64,000 bases of DNA, taken from assembly GCF_006704125.1 (NCBI RefSeq), contig NZ_VIGH01000003.1, forward strand, positions 310,001 to 374,000, given 5' to 3'. Each line of letters opens with the position of its first letter. The first letter of the stretch is position 1. The notes below the pieces were generated by a model. That model saw nothing but the letters and a program-made list of their open reading frames with translations, was not told the origin of the DNA and did not search any database. This DNA is from Rhodococcus spelaei. Lineage in GTDB: Bacteria; Actinomycetota; Actinomycetes; Mycobacteriales; Mycobacteriaceae. The position numbers were made by a program, and so were the translations under genes. Shown piece by piece: positions 9,937-19,540 of this stretch.

Positions 9937-10846
9937 CACCCAATTCCGTTCCGGCTTCGTCTGTTTCGTCGGCCGGCCGAACACCGGCAAGTCGACCCTG
10001 ACGAACGCGCTGGTCGGCACGAAGATCGCGATCACGTCCTCGCGGCCGCAGACCACCCGGCACACCATTCGTGGCATCGTCCACCGCGACCACGCGCAGC
10101 TGATCCTGGTGGACACCCCGGGACTGCACCGGCCTCGGACCCTGCTCGGTCAGCGCCTCAACGACCTTGTGCGCGACACCTATTCGGAGGTCGACGTGAT
10201 CGGCCTGTGCATCCCCGCCGACGAGAAGATCGGTCCGGGCGACCGCTGGATCCTCGACCAGGTCCGGCAGATGGCTCCCAAGACCACACTGATCGGCATC
10301 GTCACCAAGATCGACAAGGTCAGCAAGGAGAAGGTCGCCGAGCAGCTGCTGGCGCTGTCGAAGGTGCTCGGGCCCGAGACCGAGGTGATCCCGGTCTCGG
10401 CGGCATCGGGGGAGCAGGTCGAGCTGCTGGTCGACGTGCTGGCCAAGGCGATGCCGGAGGGGCCCGCGTTCTACCCGGACGGCGAGCTCACCGACGAGCC
10501 CGAGGAAACCCTGATGGCGGAGCTGATCCGCGAGGCGGCGCTCGAAGGCCTCGGCGACGAGCTGCCGCACTCGCTGGCAGTCGTCATCGAGGAGGTCATC
10601 GAGCGCGAGGGCCGTACCGAGAAGCAGGGTGAGCTGCTCGACGTGCACGCGCTGCTCTACGTGGAGCGGCCCAGCCAGAAGGGCATCGTCATCGGCAAGG
10701 GCGGTGCCCGACTGCGGGAGGTCGGGACCAAGGCACGCACCCAGATCGAGAAGTTGCTCGGCACCAAGGTGTTCCTGGAGCTGCACGTGAAGGTCGCCAA
10801 GGACTGGCAACGCGACCCGAAGCAGCTGGGCCGCCTGGGCTTCTGA
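9926..10846 (+). CDS. era: GTPase Era
   Basis: A 306-residue Era GTPase: G1 GRPNTGKS at 16-23, G2 region with TTRHTIRG, G3 DTPG, G4 TKID, G5 SAAS, and a C-terminal KH domain with [11 protein letters not shown]. Era binds the 3' end of 16S rRNA and helps 30S assembly; the upstream ybeY acts on the same rRNA end. The GTG start lies inside the last codons of the CorC gene. The gene ends 11 bases before a convergent glycosyltransferase gene. Confidence 0.97.
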   Translation: MSTDTQFRSGFVCFVGRPNTGKSTLTNALVGTKIAITSSRPQTTRHTIRGIVHRDHAQLILVDTPGLHRPRTLLGQRLNDLVRDTYSEVDVIGLCIPADEKIGPGDRWILDQVRQMAPKTTLIGIVTKIDKVSKEKVAEQLLALSKVLGPETEVIPVSAASGEQVELLVDVLAKAMPEGPAFYPDGELTDEPEETLMAELIREAALEGLGDELPHSLAVVIEEVIEREGRTEKQGELLDVHALLYVERPSQKGIVIGKGGARLREVGTKARTQIEKLLGTKVFLELHVKVAKDWQRDPKQLGRLGF

Positions 10847-10857
10847 CAGCTCGGCTG

Positions 10858-11592
10858 CTAGCGCTTGCGGCCGAACCGAAGCTTCCACGGCACCAGCGCC
10901 GACTCGAGCTGCACGCCCAGGCTCATCTTCGACACCCCGTCGGTGCGCTCCTCGAAGCGGATCGGGACCTCGGCGATGGTGAGGCCGTGCTGGACGGTCC
11001 GGTAGTTCATCTCGACCTGGAACGAGTAGCCGTTGGACTGAACCGACGTCACGTCGATGGTCCGCAGGGTCGACGCACGCCAGGCCTTGAAGCCGGCCGT
11101 CGCGTCCTTGACGCCCAGACGCAGGATCGCGTTGACGTAGAAGTTCGCCCACGCCGAGAGGGCCTTGCGGTGCCACGGCCAGTCCTCGGCGACCGCGCCG
11201 CCGTCGACGTAGCGGGAGCCGAGCACGACCGCAGCGTCGGTGGTGGCCAGCGCCGCGAGCATGTCCGGGACCACCTGGTACGGATGCGAGAGATCGGCGT
11301 CCATCTGGATCACCACGTCCGCACCCTCGTCCAGTGCGCGGGTCATCCCGGCGACGTAGGCGCGGCCGAGTCCGTTCTTCTCGGTCCGGTGCAGCACGCT
11401 CACCGGGAGCGGGCCGTCGGCCGCGAGGGCGTCGGCGACATCGCCGGTGCCGTCGGGGGAGTTGTCGTCCACCACGAGGACGTGCAGTCCCGGAATCTCC
11501 AGCGTGGCGAGCAGGCCGACGATCTTCGTCAGGTTCTCGCGTTCGTTGAATGTCGGAACGACGATGGTGGTCTTCTGGGCGACGCTGTCCAT
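10858..11592 (-). CDS. Polyprenol monophosphomannose synthase-type glycosyltransferase
   Basis: A 244-residue GT2 family enzyme with the DPM1 pattern: IVVPTFNERENL at the N-terminus, DDNSPDGT (nucleotide site), the DxD-type motif MDADLSHP, and GSRYVDGG. It has no C-terminal membrane domain and matches the catalytic domain of mycobacterial Ppm1 in length. It would move mannose from GDP-mannose to polyprenyl phosphate, the donor for lipomannan, lipoarabinomannan and glycoprotein synthesis. ATG 11592 is preferred because AAAGGTG lies just upstream; a frame opens 11 codons earlier. Mannose rather than glucose specificity is inferred from similarity. Confidence 0.85.
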   Translation of the reverse strand: MDSVAQKTTIVVPTFNERENLTKIVGLLATLEIPGLHVLVVDDNSPDGTGDVADALAADGPLPVSVLHRTEKNGLGRAYVAGMTRALDEGADVVIQMDADLSHPYQVVPDMLAALATTDAAVVLGSRYVDGGAVAEDWPWHRKALSAWANFYVNAILRLGVKDATAGFKAWRASTLRTIDVTSVQSNGYSFQVEMNYRTVQHGLTIAEVPIRFEERTDGVSKMSLGVQLESALVPWKLRFGRKR

Positions 11593-11638
11593 GGCACCTT
11601 TACGCAATCTGTTGTCCGCGAGCAATCGGCCGATTTTA

Positions 11639-12286
11639 CTACCTGGGCAGCAGCATCAGAATCGCCGCGGAGATGTCCTGGCTGTCCGCGCCGGTCGCGA
11701 GCCGACGTAACTGCAGGCCGGCGATGGTTGCGACCAGCGTCGGGGCGATCGTCGTGGCGTTCGGCACACCGAGTCCCTCGAGGATGGTCACGGTCAGCGT
11801 GTCGTAGGCGGCGAAGCACTCGTCGGCGGCCGCCCGCAGCGCCGGGTCGCGGCCGGCCTGGATGTACAGCTCGAACGGCGCGACCCGCTCGGCGGCCCAC
11901 CCGAGGTCCCGGACGACCTGCTCGGTCAGCGACGCCGCGTCCTGCACGGACAGCCCCTTGTCCCGGTACTTCTCGGCGAGCTCGGTCAGTCGGGCCGTCT
12001 CCTCGGTGACGAAGCCGAGCATCGCGTCGCGCAGCATGTCGGTCTGGCTGGCGAAGTGGTAGGTGATCGACCCCAGCGAGACCTGCGCCTGCGCCGCGAT
12101 CCGCCGGTTGGTTACGGCGGCGATGCCGTCGGTGCCGATGACATGCAGCACCGCGTTCAGGATCCGCTCGCGCACCGGTGCCCCCGGGTCGCTCCGCGGG
12201 CTCCGCTCCCGCGCCTTAGGGTCGCTCCGCGGGCTCCCCTCCCGCGCCTGCTCGGCCACTTCACCACCACTGCTCGGGACATTCAC
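11639..12286 (-). CDS. TetR family regulator with a repeated N-terminal arm
   Basis: A TetR protein whose HTH (TNRRIAAQAQVSLGSITYHFASQ) begins around residue 55. Before it lies an arm with two copies of an 11-residue unit (ARE-G/R-SPRSDP) encoded by a 33-bp tandem repeat. GTG 12286 gives 215 residues and overlaps the 3' end of the amidase gene by 26 bases. GTG 12259, one base after the amidase stop, is an equally good start. It is downstream of the amidase on the same strand and may be co-transcribed with it. Target unknown. Confidence 0.85.
   Translation of the reverse strand: MNVPSSGGEVAEQAREGSPRSDPKARERSPRSDPGAPVRERILNAVLHVIGTDGIAAVTNRRIAAQAQVSLGSITYHFASQTDMLRDAMLGFVTEETARLTELAEKYRDKGLSVQDAASLTEQVVRDLGWAAERVAPFELYIQAGRDPALRAAADECFAAYDTLTVTILEGLGVPNATTIAPTLVATIAGLQLRRLATGADSQDISAAILMLLPR
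12185..12250. repeat. 33-bp tandem direct repeat (2 copies)
   Basis: Two adjacent 33-bp units, 12185-12217 and 12218-12250, are identical at 30 positions. Each begins GGGTCGCTCCGCGGGCTCC. As 33 is a multiple of three, the repeat keeps frame and adds an 11-residue unit to the N-terminal arm of the TetR protein. Confidence 0.85.
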
Positions 12287-13676
12287 GGTCCCACCGTAGT
12301 TCGCGTTCGAGCTGGGCGGCGAGGGAGACCAGCATCGGCTCGGTGTTGTCGTGACCCATCAGCTGCACGCCGCGGGGCAGTCCGTCGGAGGTGAAGCCGG
12401 CGGGCACGTTGACGCTGGGCCAGCCGAGGACGTTCCACGGCCAGGCGTACGGGCAGGCTGCGGTGACCACCTTGTCCGTCTCGACGTTGCCGATCCCGTC
12501 GATGGCGTCGACCAGTGGCGGCGGGGTGGCGGTGGTGGGCGCGAGGATCACGTCGAAGTCGTCGAAGATGGCCCCGATTCGCCGGCGCATGCGCGGTTCG
12601 GCGGCGCGCGCCGCACGCAGGGGCAGGCCGCCGAGCAGGCGGCCGGTGCGCGCATTGGCGAGGGTGCGCGGATCGAGCAGGTCGGGGTCGGGGACGCGTC
12701 CGCGCCACTGCTCGAGGCCGGCCATCGAGCGCGGCAGGAAGTTCAGGCCGAACAGGATGCCGTAGGCGGGATCGGCGACGACCACCTCGTGGCCGAGTCT
12801 GCGCAGCGTGTGGGCGGTGGCACCGATCGCGTCCCTGATCTCCGGGTGCAGCGTCCGTGGCGTCGCGGTGTAGGGGATCTTCAGTGACAGGGCGATACGC
12901 AGCCGTCCGGGTTCGCGGTCCACGGTGTCGCGCACCGTCACCGGCGGAGGCTGGTGCAGGTCGCCCTCGTGGTTGCCGGAGACCAGGTCCAGCAGCAGCG
13001 CCGCGTCGGCGACGGTGCGGGCGAGCGGGCCGTTGACGGTGATGCCGTAGAACGCCTCGGCGTCCGGCCAGGTGGAGATGCGTCCGCGCTGCGGCTTGAT
13101 GCCGACGAGGTTGGTCCAGGACGCGGGGATGCGCACCGACCCGGCGCCGTCGGAACCGAGTGCGGCCGGCACCAGGCCGGCCGCGACCGCCGCCGCGCTG
13201 CCGCCGGACGAGCCGCCGGGAGTCCGGTCGTGGGCCCACGGATTGCGGGTGTGCCCGAACTCGCCGCCGGTCAGCGGCCACTGGCCCAGCTCCGGGCTGT
13301 TGGTTTTGCCGACGATCACTGCGCCCGCAGCGCGCAGTCGGCGCACCACCTCGGAGTCGGCGGACTTGGCGGGGAACTCCCCGGGACAGCCGAATGCGGT
13401 CGGCTCGCCGGTGACGTCGACGTCGTCCTTGACCGCGATGGGGACACCGAGCAGGGGCAGGCGTTCGCCGGCGGCGAGGCGACGGTCCGCGTCGGCGGCC
13501 TCGGCGAGGGCGGCCGTGCGGCGGACGACCTTGAAGGCGTTGAGTGTCGGCTGGCTGGCCTCGATCGCGGCGAGACTGCGCCGGACCAGTTCGACCGAGG
13601 TCGCGGTGCCGTCGGCTAGGGCCTTCGCGGTGTCCTCGAGGCCCAGTTGGCGGGTGTCTTCGATGCGCGTGGTCAC
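12261..13676 (-). CDS. Amidase (amidase signature family)
   Basis: A 471-residue amidase-signature hydrolase. The Ser-cisSer-Lys triad is visible as Lys83 (IAVKDDVDV), Ser156 (TPGGSSGGS) and Ser180 (GAGSVRIPAS), with the 24-residue Ser-Ser spacing usual for the family. It occupies the position of M. tuberculosis amiA2 (Rv2363). Such enzymes hydrolyse carboxylic or aryl amides; the substrate cannot be deduced. GTG 13676 was chosen because GGAG lies eight bases upstream; the open frame continues far upstream but without coding support. Upstream, 13697-13720, contains TTCGTTCGAACGAA, a good palindrome and possible TetR operator. Confidence 0.9.
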   Translation of the reverse strand: MTTRIEDTRQLGLEDTAKALADGTATSVELVRRSLAAIEASQPTLNAFKVVRRTAALAEAADADRRLAAGERLPLLGVPIAVKDDVDVTGEPTAFGCPGEFPAKSADSEVVRRLRAAGAVIVGKTNSPELGQWPLTGGEFGHTRNPWAHDRTPGGSSGGSAAAVAAGLVPAALGSDGAGSVRIPASWTNLVGIKPQRGRISTWPDAEAFYGITVNGPLARTVADAALLLDLVSGNHEGDLHQPPPVTVRDTVDREPGRLRIALSLKIPYTATPRTLHPEIRDAIGATAHTLRRLGHEVVVADPAYGILFGLNFLPRSMAGLEQWRGRVPDPDLLDPRTLANARTGRLLGGLPLRAARAAEPRMRRRIGAIFDDFDVILAPTTATPPPLVDAIDGIGNVETDKVVTAACPYAWPWNVLGWPSVNVPAGFTSDGLPRGVQLMGHDNTEPMLVSLAAQLERELRWDRECPEQWW

Positions 13677-13705
13677 GGTCCGCTCCGTCTCCCTGTCACT
13701 TGTTC

Positions 13706-13719
13706 GTTCGAACGAACAG
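13706..13719. promoter_or_regulatory. TTCGTTCGAACGAA palindrome upstream of amidase
   Basis: A perfect 14-bp palindrome lies 30 bases upstream of the amidase start. It could be the operator of the TetR protein encoded just after the amidase. This is inferred from symmetry and position. Confidence 0.45.
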
Positions 13720-13823
13720 TAGCGCCCGGGAGGGTGGAACGACGCCGGAATTGGAGATCTGTCGGCGTAATGTTTGACGCGGCCCCCTTCTTGGCAGGTC
13801 GGGGGAGCGGCAAGGGAAGGCCC

Positions 13824-15224
13824 ATGTCCGTCCGCACACTCGAAGCTGACTATCTCGTCATCGGCGCAGGCGCGACCGGCATGGCGTTCACAGACACGCT
13901 CGTCACCGAGACCGGCGCCCGGGTCGTCATCGTCGACAGGCGAAGTGCGCCCGGCGGTCACTGGAACGATGCGTACTCCTTCGTCCGCCTGCATCAGCCG
14001 TCGCGCTACTACGGCGTCAACTCGATGCCGCTCGGCAGGGAGGCTGTCGAGACGAGCGGCCCCGAGGCCGGAATGTACGAGCGCGCGACCGGCGCCGAGA
14101 TCCGCGCATACTACGAGCGCGTGATGTACGGGAGCCTGATCCCCACGGGTCGGGTCCGGTACTTTCCGCAATGCGACTACCTGGGCGACCGGCGCATCGT
14201 GTCCCGCGTCTCCGGCGCGACGTTCGACGTCACGGTCCGCACGAACGTCGTCGACGCCCGGTACCTCTCGCCCTCGATTCCCGTCGACACGCCTCCGCCA
14301 TTCGAGATCGGAGAGGGCGCCGTCGCGATCCCCGTGAACCAGCTGGCACACATCACCGCGAAGCCCGAGCGATTCGTGATCGTCGGTGCGGGCAAGACGG
14401 CCATGGATGCCTGTGTCTGGTTACTCGAAAGGGGTGTCGATCCGGGAGAGATCCAATGGATCAAGCCCAGGGAAGCGTGGCTGCTCGGGCGCAGCTACGC
14501 CCAGCCGGGCGAACTCGTCGGAAGGATGTTCCACGGGTTTGCGCTGCAGATGGAGGCCGCCGCCCACGCGTTGTCCGTCGACGAGCTGTTCGACCGCCTC
14601 GATGCGGCCGAGCAGCTCAGGCGTGTCGACGAGGGCGTGCGGCCCACGATGTACAAGTCCGCCACCATCGGCGACTGGGAGCTCGGTCTGTTGCGTCGCA
14701 TCGAGAACGTCGTCCGGTTCGGGCACGTTCGCCGGATCGAGCGCGACCGGATCGTCCTCGACGAGGGCGCGATTCCCACCAGTCCCGACCACCTGCACGT
14801 TCACTGTGCGGCCGACGGTCTGCCGCGTCCGCCCGCCCGGCCGATCTTCGGCGCTGACCGCATCACCCTGCAGCCCGTCCGGACCGGCCTCGTCCCGTTC
14901 AACGCGGCGCTCGTCGGGTTCGTCGAGGCCCACCGGGACGACGACGCGGAGAAGAATCGACTGTGTCCGCCGAACCCGTACCCGCACGTCGCCCTCGACT
15001 GGGCGCGGGCGACGCTGATCCAGATGCGGGCCGATCGCGCGTTGTCGAAGGAACCGGACATCGCGGAATGGCTCGAACGGTCGCGGCTGAATCCGATGAG
15101 CGGCCTTCGCGATCGGTTCGGGGACCCGACGGTGCAGCAGGCGTTGCAGCGATTCGGCGAGAACGTGCGTCCCGCTCGCGCCCGTCTCGCCGAGCTGGTG
15201 GGTGGTCGCACGAACCCGGGGTGA
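13824..15224 (+). CDS. FAD/NAD(P)-binding monooxygenase-like protein
   Basis: A 466-residue protein with two dinucleotide folds. VIGAGATGMAF near residue 13 is the FAD site, and VIVGAGKTAMDACVWLLE near residue 190 is an NAD(P) site, the arrangement of flavin-containing and Baeyer-Villiger monooxygenases. PGGHWNDAYSFVRLHQPS after the first fold is typical of such proteins. ATG 13824 has AGGGAAGG just upstream; ATG 13770 would add 18 residues. It is divergent from the amidase but shares no obvious operon. Substrate and reaction are not evident; a catalytically inactive relative cannot be excluded. Confidence 0.75.
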   Translation: MSVRTLEADYLVIGAGATGMAFTDTLVTETGARVVIVDRRSAPGGHWNDAYSFVRLHQPSRYYGVNSMPLGREAVETSGPEAGMYERATGAEIRAYYERVMYGSLIPTGRVRYFPQCDYLGDRRIVSRVSGATFDVTVRTNVVDARYLSPSIPVDTPPPFEIGEGAVAIPVNQLAHITAKPERFVIVGAGKTAMDACVWLLERGVDPGEIQWIKPREAWLLGRSYAQPGELVGRMFHGFALQMEAAAHALSVDELFDRLDAAEQLRRVDEGVRPTMYKSATIGDWELGLLRRIENVVRFGHVRRIERDRIVLDEGAIPTSPDHLHVHCAADGLPRPPARPIFGADRITLQPVRTGLVPFNAALVGFVEAHRDDDAEKNRLCPPNPYPHVALDWARATLIQMRADRALSKEPDIAEWLERSRLNPMSGLRDRFGDPTVQQALQRFGENVRPARARLAELVGGRTNPG

Positions 15225-15227
15225 GCG

Positions 15228-15279
15228 CACACTCTGCGCGCACTGTGCGTGATTCCCGCCGATTCGGCGACAGAGTGTG
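15228..15279. terminator. Inverted repeat after flavoprotein gene
   Basis: CACACTCTG (15228-15236) and CAGAGTGTG (15271-15279) are perfect 9-bp arms four bases after a stop codon, around a GC-rich inner region. Probably a hairpin terminator, lacking a T-run. Confidence 0.5.
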
Positions 15280-15322
15280 AGAGCAGTCCGGGTTTGTCCC
15301 CGCACCGTGGGACACTTTCCGG

Positions 15323-16132
15323 GTGAGGTTGTACCGGGATCATGCGGTGGTGTTGCGCCAGCACAAGCTGGGCGAGGCCGACCGCATCGTCACCCTGCTG
15401 ACCCGCCAGCACGGGCTGGTGCGGGCGGTGGCCAAGGGTGTGCGCCGGACCAAGTCGAAGTTCGGGGCACGGCTCGAACCGTTCGCGCACATCGACGTCC
15501 AGCTCTACCCCGGCCGCAACCTCGACATCGTCACCCAGGTCCAGACCATCGACGCCTTCGCCGGGGACATCGTCGACGACTACGGCCGCTACACCACCGC
15601 CTGCGCGGTCCTCGAGACCGCTGAGCGACTGTCGGGGGAGGAGCGGGCGCCGGCGCCGCGGCTGCACCGGCTGACGGTCGGCGCGCTGCGTGCGCTGGGA
15701 GAGCAGGTCCGGCCCGCCGAACTGGTCCTCGACGCCTACCTGCTGCGCGCCATGGGTTTCGCCGGCTGGGCCCCGGCGCTCGACGAGTGCGCCCGCTGCG
15801 CGGCCCCCGGCCCGCACCGGGCCTTCCACGTCGCAGCGGGCGGCGCGGTGTGCGTGCACTGCCGCCCGCCCGGGGCGGCCACCCCGTCGCCGGGGGTGCT
15901 GGATCTGATGGGCGCCCTCGAACGCGGCGACTGGGCGTACACCGAGACGGCGTCCGCGGCGGTGCGTGCCCAGGCCAGCGGTCTGGTGGCCGCCCATCTG
16001 CAGTGGCATCTCGAGCGCCAGTTGCGGACCCTGCCGCTGATCGAGCGGTCCCGACCGCATGCGCGTCCGGAGGAGCTCGTCAGGCAGGATGGGGACCGTG
16101 ATTCGACGACGCGAACCGCAAGCTCGGCCTGA
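15323..16132 (+). CDS. recO: DNA repair protein RecO
   Basis: A 269-residue RecO: N-terminal OB fold ([21 protein letters not shown]), helical C-terminal domain, and a four-cysteine zinc site made of CARC near 155 and CVHC near 177. RecO helps load RecA onto SSB-coated single-stranded DNA in RecFOR-type recombination repair. GTG 15323 matches the family N-terminus. Its 3' end overlaps uppS by about 44 bases, the same pairing as Rv2362c-Rv2361c. Confidence 0.95.
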   Translation: MRLYRDHAVVLRQHKLGEADRIVTLLTRQHGLVRAVAKGVRRTKSKFGARLEPFAHIDVQLYPGRNLDIVTQVQTIDAFAGDIVDDYGRYTTACAVLETAERLSGEERAPAPRLHRLTVGALRALGEQVRPAELVLDAYLLRAMGFAGWAPALDECARCAAPGPHRAFHVAAGGAVCVHCRPPGAATPSPGVLDLMGALERGDWAYTETASAAVRAQASGLVAAHLQWHLERQLRTLPLIERSRPHARPEELVRQDGDRDSTTRTASSA

Positions 16133-16895
16133 CCGTGCGATCCGGCCACCGAGCCCGCACCCGTCGGGAGCGCGACCCCCGATCCTGCAGCCCGAACTGA
16201 TCCCGCGGCACGTCGCGTTGGTGATGGACGGCAACGGTCGCTGGGCGCAGGACCGCGGACTGCCGCGCACGGCAGGCCACGAACGCGGCGAAGCGGTGCT
16301 GATGGACACCCTCGAGGGCTGCATCGAGATCGGCGTGAAATGGCTCTCGGCATATGCGTTCTCCACCGAGAACTGGAAGCGCAGCCCGGAGGAGGTGAAG
16401 TTCCTGATGGGCTTCAACCGGGACGTGATTCGCCGGCGCCGCGACGAGATGCACGAGATGGGTGTGCGGGTGCGTTGGGCAGGACGCCGACCGCGACTGT
16501 GGGCCAGCGTCATCAAGGAACTCGAGGTCGCCGAGGAGCTGACCAAGGACAACACCACCATGACGCTGACCATGTGCGTCAACTACGGCGGTCGCGCCGA
16601 GATCGCCGACGCGGCACGGGAAATCGCACGCCGGGTGGCGGCGGGCGAACTCAATCCCGAGAAGGTCACCGAGGCGACGGTCGCGAAGTACCTCGACGAG
16701 CCGGACATGCCCGACGTGGACCTGTTCCTGCGTCCGTCCGGTGAACAGCGGACCTCCAACTTCCTGATCTGGCAGTCGGCGTACGCGGAAATGGTGTTCC
16801 AGGAGAAGCTGTTTCCCGACTTCGACCGCCGCGACCTGTGGGCCGCGTGCGTGGAGTACGCCTCGCGCGACCGCCGCTTCGGCGGAGTCAAATGA
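16089..16895 (+). CDS. uppS: Isoprenyl transferase (Z-polyprenyl diphosphate synthase)
   Basis: About 268 residues of the cis-prenyltransferase family. [14 protein letters not shown] holds the catalytic Asp and pyrophosphate site, FSTENWKRS and [13 protein letters not shown] are the other conserved blocks, and [14 protein letters not shown] lies at the end. It makes the long-chain polyprenyl diphosphate (decaprenyl diphosphate in mycobacteria) used as carrier lipid for peptidoglycan and arabinogalactan. The low-complexity Pro/Arg-rich first 40 residues are typical of mycobacterial relatives. ATG 16089 and GTG 16098 are both possible starts. It overlaps recO. Confidence 0.95.
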   Translation: MGTVIRRREPQARPDRAIRPPSPHPSGARPPILQPELIPRHVALVMDGNGRWAQDRGLPRTAGHERGEAVLMDTLEGCIEIGVKWLSAYAFSTENWKRSPEEVKFLMGFNRDVIRRRRDEMHEMGVRVRWAGRRPRLWASVIKELEVAEELTKDNTTMTLTMCVNYGGRAEIADAAREIARRVAAGELNPEKVTEATVAKYLDEPDMPDVDLFLRPSGEQRTSNFLIWQSAYAEMVFQEKLFPDFDRRDLWAACVEYASRDRRFGGVK

Positions 16896-16923
16896 ACGGG
16901 CACAGTGGTGGGGTGAAGCAGCA

Positions 16924-17325
16924 GTGAGTGCGGGTACGGCCCAGGTGCTGCAGGACCGTGCCCGCGACGCCCTGGCGCATTTCGTCGAGGTGCGCGAATC
17001 CGACGACGGCTCATTGGGTTTCGAGTACGCCGGGGCGCTGTGCTCACTTCGTGCGGTGAACCTGGCACCGGGTCTGGACGTGCTGTCTGTGACGGCCGTG
17101 CTGGCCTGGGACCGTCCGGTCAAGCCGGCGCTGCACAAGAAGGTGGCAGAGAAGAACTCGATGATGCAGTTCGGGTCGATCACGGTGATCACCCGCGGCA
17201 AGCTGGCTGACGTCATCCTGCGCTACACCTTCCCCGCCGCCGGACTCGGTGACGAGGCGCTGACCACGATGCTGCTGCTGGTGCTCTCCGGAGCGGACCA
17301 GGGGCGTCAGGGGCTGTTGCCGTAG
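16924..17325 (+). CDS. YbjN / T3SS-chaperone-like small protein
   Basis: A 133-residue protein with the alpha/beta sandwich pattern of the YbjN or type III chaperone-like family seen widely in actinobacteria: an N-terminal helix, then strands FEYAGALCSLRAV, LDVLSVTAVLAW and SITVITRG. No signal peptide or membrane segment. It lies 28 bases after uppS on the same strand and probably shares its transcript. Function unknown; these proteins are thought to bind partners rather than catalyse reactions. Confidence 0.6.
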   Translation: MSAGTAQVLQDRARDALAHFVEVRESDDGSLGFEYAGALCSLRAVNLAPGLDVLSVTAVLAWDRPVKPALHKKVAEKNSMMQFGSITVITRGKLADVILRYTFPAAGLGDEALTTMLLLVLSGADQGRQGLLP

Positions 17326-17394
17326 CGAATGACACTGTCGGTCGCTCCGTGGCGGGCGTAGCGTTGGTTCGAGTTCCCACAGCCGAATCTGGGG

Positions 17395-18807
17395 GTGCCG
17401 AGGATGGGACTCGACCAGGAAACCCAACCGGTGCCAGCGCGCAGTGACGCGGCCGGCGTGGTCGCCGGGTTGCGCGAGGTGTTCGCGACCGGCCGGACCA
17501 GACCCGCGGCGTGGCGGATCGCGCAACTCGAGGGCGTCATTCGGCTGCTCGACGAGCGGGAAAGTGACATCGCCGCCGCGCTCGCGGACGATCTCGGGCG
17601 CACCGCGTTCGACTCGTGGCTGCTGGACATCACCGCGCCCCGCGCCGAGGCCGCCTACGCGCGCGCCCGGGTGCGCTGGTGGATGCGCCGCAGCCTGCGC
17701 CCGCTGTCGGCGAACATGCTGCCCGCCCTCGGCTGGGTGCAGTACGAACCGCTCGGCGTGGTGCTGATCGTCGGACCGTGGAACGCGCCGGTGACCCTCG
17801 TGCTCAACCCCCTGGTCGCGGCGGTGGCGGCCGGAAACTGCGCGGTGATCAAGCCGTCCGAGCTGACTCCCGCGACGTCGCGGCTGCTGGCGCGGTTGAT
17901 CCCCGAGTACCTCGACCCCGAGGCGGTGGTCGTGGTCGAGGGCGACGGGGCGGTCACCCAGGACCTGCTCGCGCAGGGGGTCGACCACTGCTTCTTCACC
18001 GGCGGCACCGAGATCGGCCGGAAGGTGATGGCCGCCGCCGCACCGCATCTCACCCCGGTGACGCTGGAACTGGGCGGGAAGTCTCCGGTGATCGTCGCCG
18101 CCGACGCGGACCTGGACGTGACTGCCCGCCGGGTCGTGTGGGCGAAGCTGCTCAACTCCGGGCAGGTGTGCATCGCGCCGGACTACCTGCTGGTCGACAG
18201 GTCCGTCCGAGACGACCTGGTCGCCCGCCTCGTGTCCACGGTCGAGGAGTTCCGTGCCCAGGCTCCCGAGCGCGGCCTGCGGGTCGTCGACGAACGCCAT
18301 TTCGACCGATTGGCGAGGTGTCTCGCCTCGACCCGTGCGACCGTCGCGGTCGGCGGCGGCACGGACCGGGCGAGCCTGACGGTCGAACCCACCGTGCTCG
18401 TGGACCCCGAGCTCGACGAACCGCTGATGACCGAGGAGATCTTCGGGCCGATCCTGCCGGTACTCGCCGTCGACTCCCTCGACGAGGCGATCGCGTTCGT
18501 CACCGCCCGGCCGAAACCACTCGCCGCGTACCTGTTCAGCCGCTCGGGCGACTCTCGGCGTCGGGTGCTCGCCGGAGTCAGTGCCGGTGGGATCGTGGTC
18601 AACCACCTGATCTACCACTACACGGCCCCGCAGTTGCCGTTCGGCGGGGTCGGACCGAGCGGGATGGGCCGGTACAACGGGAAGTGGGGTTTCGAGGCCC
18701 TCAGTCACCGAAAAGCGGTGCTGGTCAAGCCGTTCAAGCCGGACCCGCGGTTCGCTTACCCGCCGTACACCGACCGGGCCAAGGCGATCATGCGCCGACT
18801 CTTCTAA
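17395..18807 (+). CDS. Aldehyde dehydrogenase (class 3-like)
   Basis: A 470-residue NAD(P)-dependent aldehyde dehydrogenase. Residues about 120-150 hold VLIVGPWNAPVTLVLNPL, the general base Glu lies in LELGGKSPVIV, and the nucleophile Cys in NSGQVCIAPDYLLV. The ending (LPFGGVGPSGMGRYNGKWGFEALSHRKAVL) is typical of fatty or aromatic aldehyde class 3 enzymes and CALDHs. GTG 17395 and ATG 17404 are possible starts, neither with a well-spaced ribosome site. Its stop overlaps the end of the convergent Clp-N gene. Aldehyde substrate unknown. Confidence 0.92.
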   Translation: MPRMGLDQETQPVPARSDAAGVVAGLREVFATGRTRPAAWRIAQLEGVIRLLDERESDIAAALADDLGRTAFDSWLLDITAPRAEAAYARARVRWWMRRSLRPLSANMLPALGWVQYEPLGVVLIVGPWNAPVTLVLNPLVAAVAAGNCAVIKPSELTPATSRLLARLIPEYLDPEAVVVVEGDGAVTQDLLAQGVDHCFFTGGTEIGRKVMAAAAPHLTPVTLELGGKSPVIVAADADLDVTARRVVWAKLLNSGQVCIAPDYLLVDRSVRDDLVARLVSTVEEFRAQAPERGLRVVDERHFDRLARCLASTRATVAVGGGTDRASLTVEPTVLVDPELDEPLMTEEIFGPILPVLAVDSLDEAIAFVTARPKPLAAYLFSRSGDSRRRVLAGVSAGGIVVNHLIYHYTAPQLPFGGVGPSGMGRYNGKWGFEALSHRKAVLVKPFKPDPRFAYPPYTDRAKAIMRRLF

Positions 18808-19538
18808 TCGTGCTTCGGTGTCAGAGCTGTGAGCGTCTCGGCGAGGTCCGCCTCCAGGCGGTCGCGGTCGACGCCGAGTCCGCTCAGCGGGCCGGTGCCG
18901 TCCTCGATCTCGAGCAGGGCGAGCAGGATGTGCTCGGTGCCGATGTAGTTGTGGCCCAGCCGAAGTGCCTGTCGGAAGGTGAGTTCGAGGACCTTGCGGG
19001 CTGCGGCGTCGTAGGGGATCAGTTCGGGTACATCGGTGGCCGGGGCGGGCAGCGTCGCGGTGACGGCGTTCCGAATGGCGTCGGGGTCGACGCCTTGCGC
19101 GGCGAGCAGCATCAGCGCCAGGGACTCCGGTTCGGCGAGCAGTCCGAGGGTCAGGTGCGCGGGCGTGACCGCGGGACTGCCGGCGGCCTGGGCCTCGTTG
19201 TGCGCGGCGGCGACAACGTTGCGCGCCCGCGGGGTGAACTGGTTGAAGCCCTGGTTCGGGTTGAGGTCTGCGGCCTGGCCGGGGTCTTTCGGGGTGAACC
19301 GCTTCTGGGCGGCCTGCTTGCTGACGCCCATGCTGCGGCCGATGTCGGTCCAGGACGCACCGGTGCGGCGGGCCTGGTCGACGAAATGGCCGATGAGGTG
19401 GTCGGCGACGTCGCCGAGGTGGTCGGCGGCGAGCACGGCGTCGGACAGTTGGTCGAGCGGATCGGCATGGACCTTCCTGATCGCGTCGATCAGGTCGTCG
19501 AGGCGGACGGAAGGTGTGAACTGCAGCGGTTCGGTCAT
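18804..19538 (-). CDS. HTH + Clp N-terminal domain regulator
   Basis: A 244-residue protein with a helix-turn-helix in its first third (SWTDIGRSMGVSKQAAQKRF, about 62-81). Two Clp N-terminal (Clp_N) repeats follow, starting near FTPRARNVVAAAHNEA (about 100) and AARKVLELTFRQALRLGHNYIGTEHILLALL (about 190). There is no AAA+ ATPase domain, so it is not a Clp unfoldase. The combination suggests a DNA-binding regulator that uses a Clp_N domain to sense peptides or damaged proteins. Two palindromes of one sequence lie immediately upstream of its ATG, consistent with autoregulation. Possibly leaderless. Function inferred. Confidence 0.8.
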   Translation of the reverse strand: MTEPLQFTPSVRLDDLIDAIRKVHADPLDQLSDAVLAADHLGDVADHLIGHFVDQARRTGASWTDIGRSMGVSKQAAQKRFTPKDPGQAADLNPNQGFNQFTPRARNVVAAAHNEAQAAGSPAVTPAHLTLGLLAEPESLALMLLAAQGVDPDAIRNAVTATLPAPATDVPELIPYDAAARKVLELTFRQALRLGHNYIGTEHILLALLEIEDGTGPLSGLGVDRDRLEADLAETLTALTPKHD

Positions 19539-19540
19539 GC

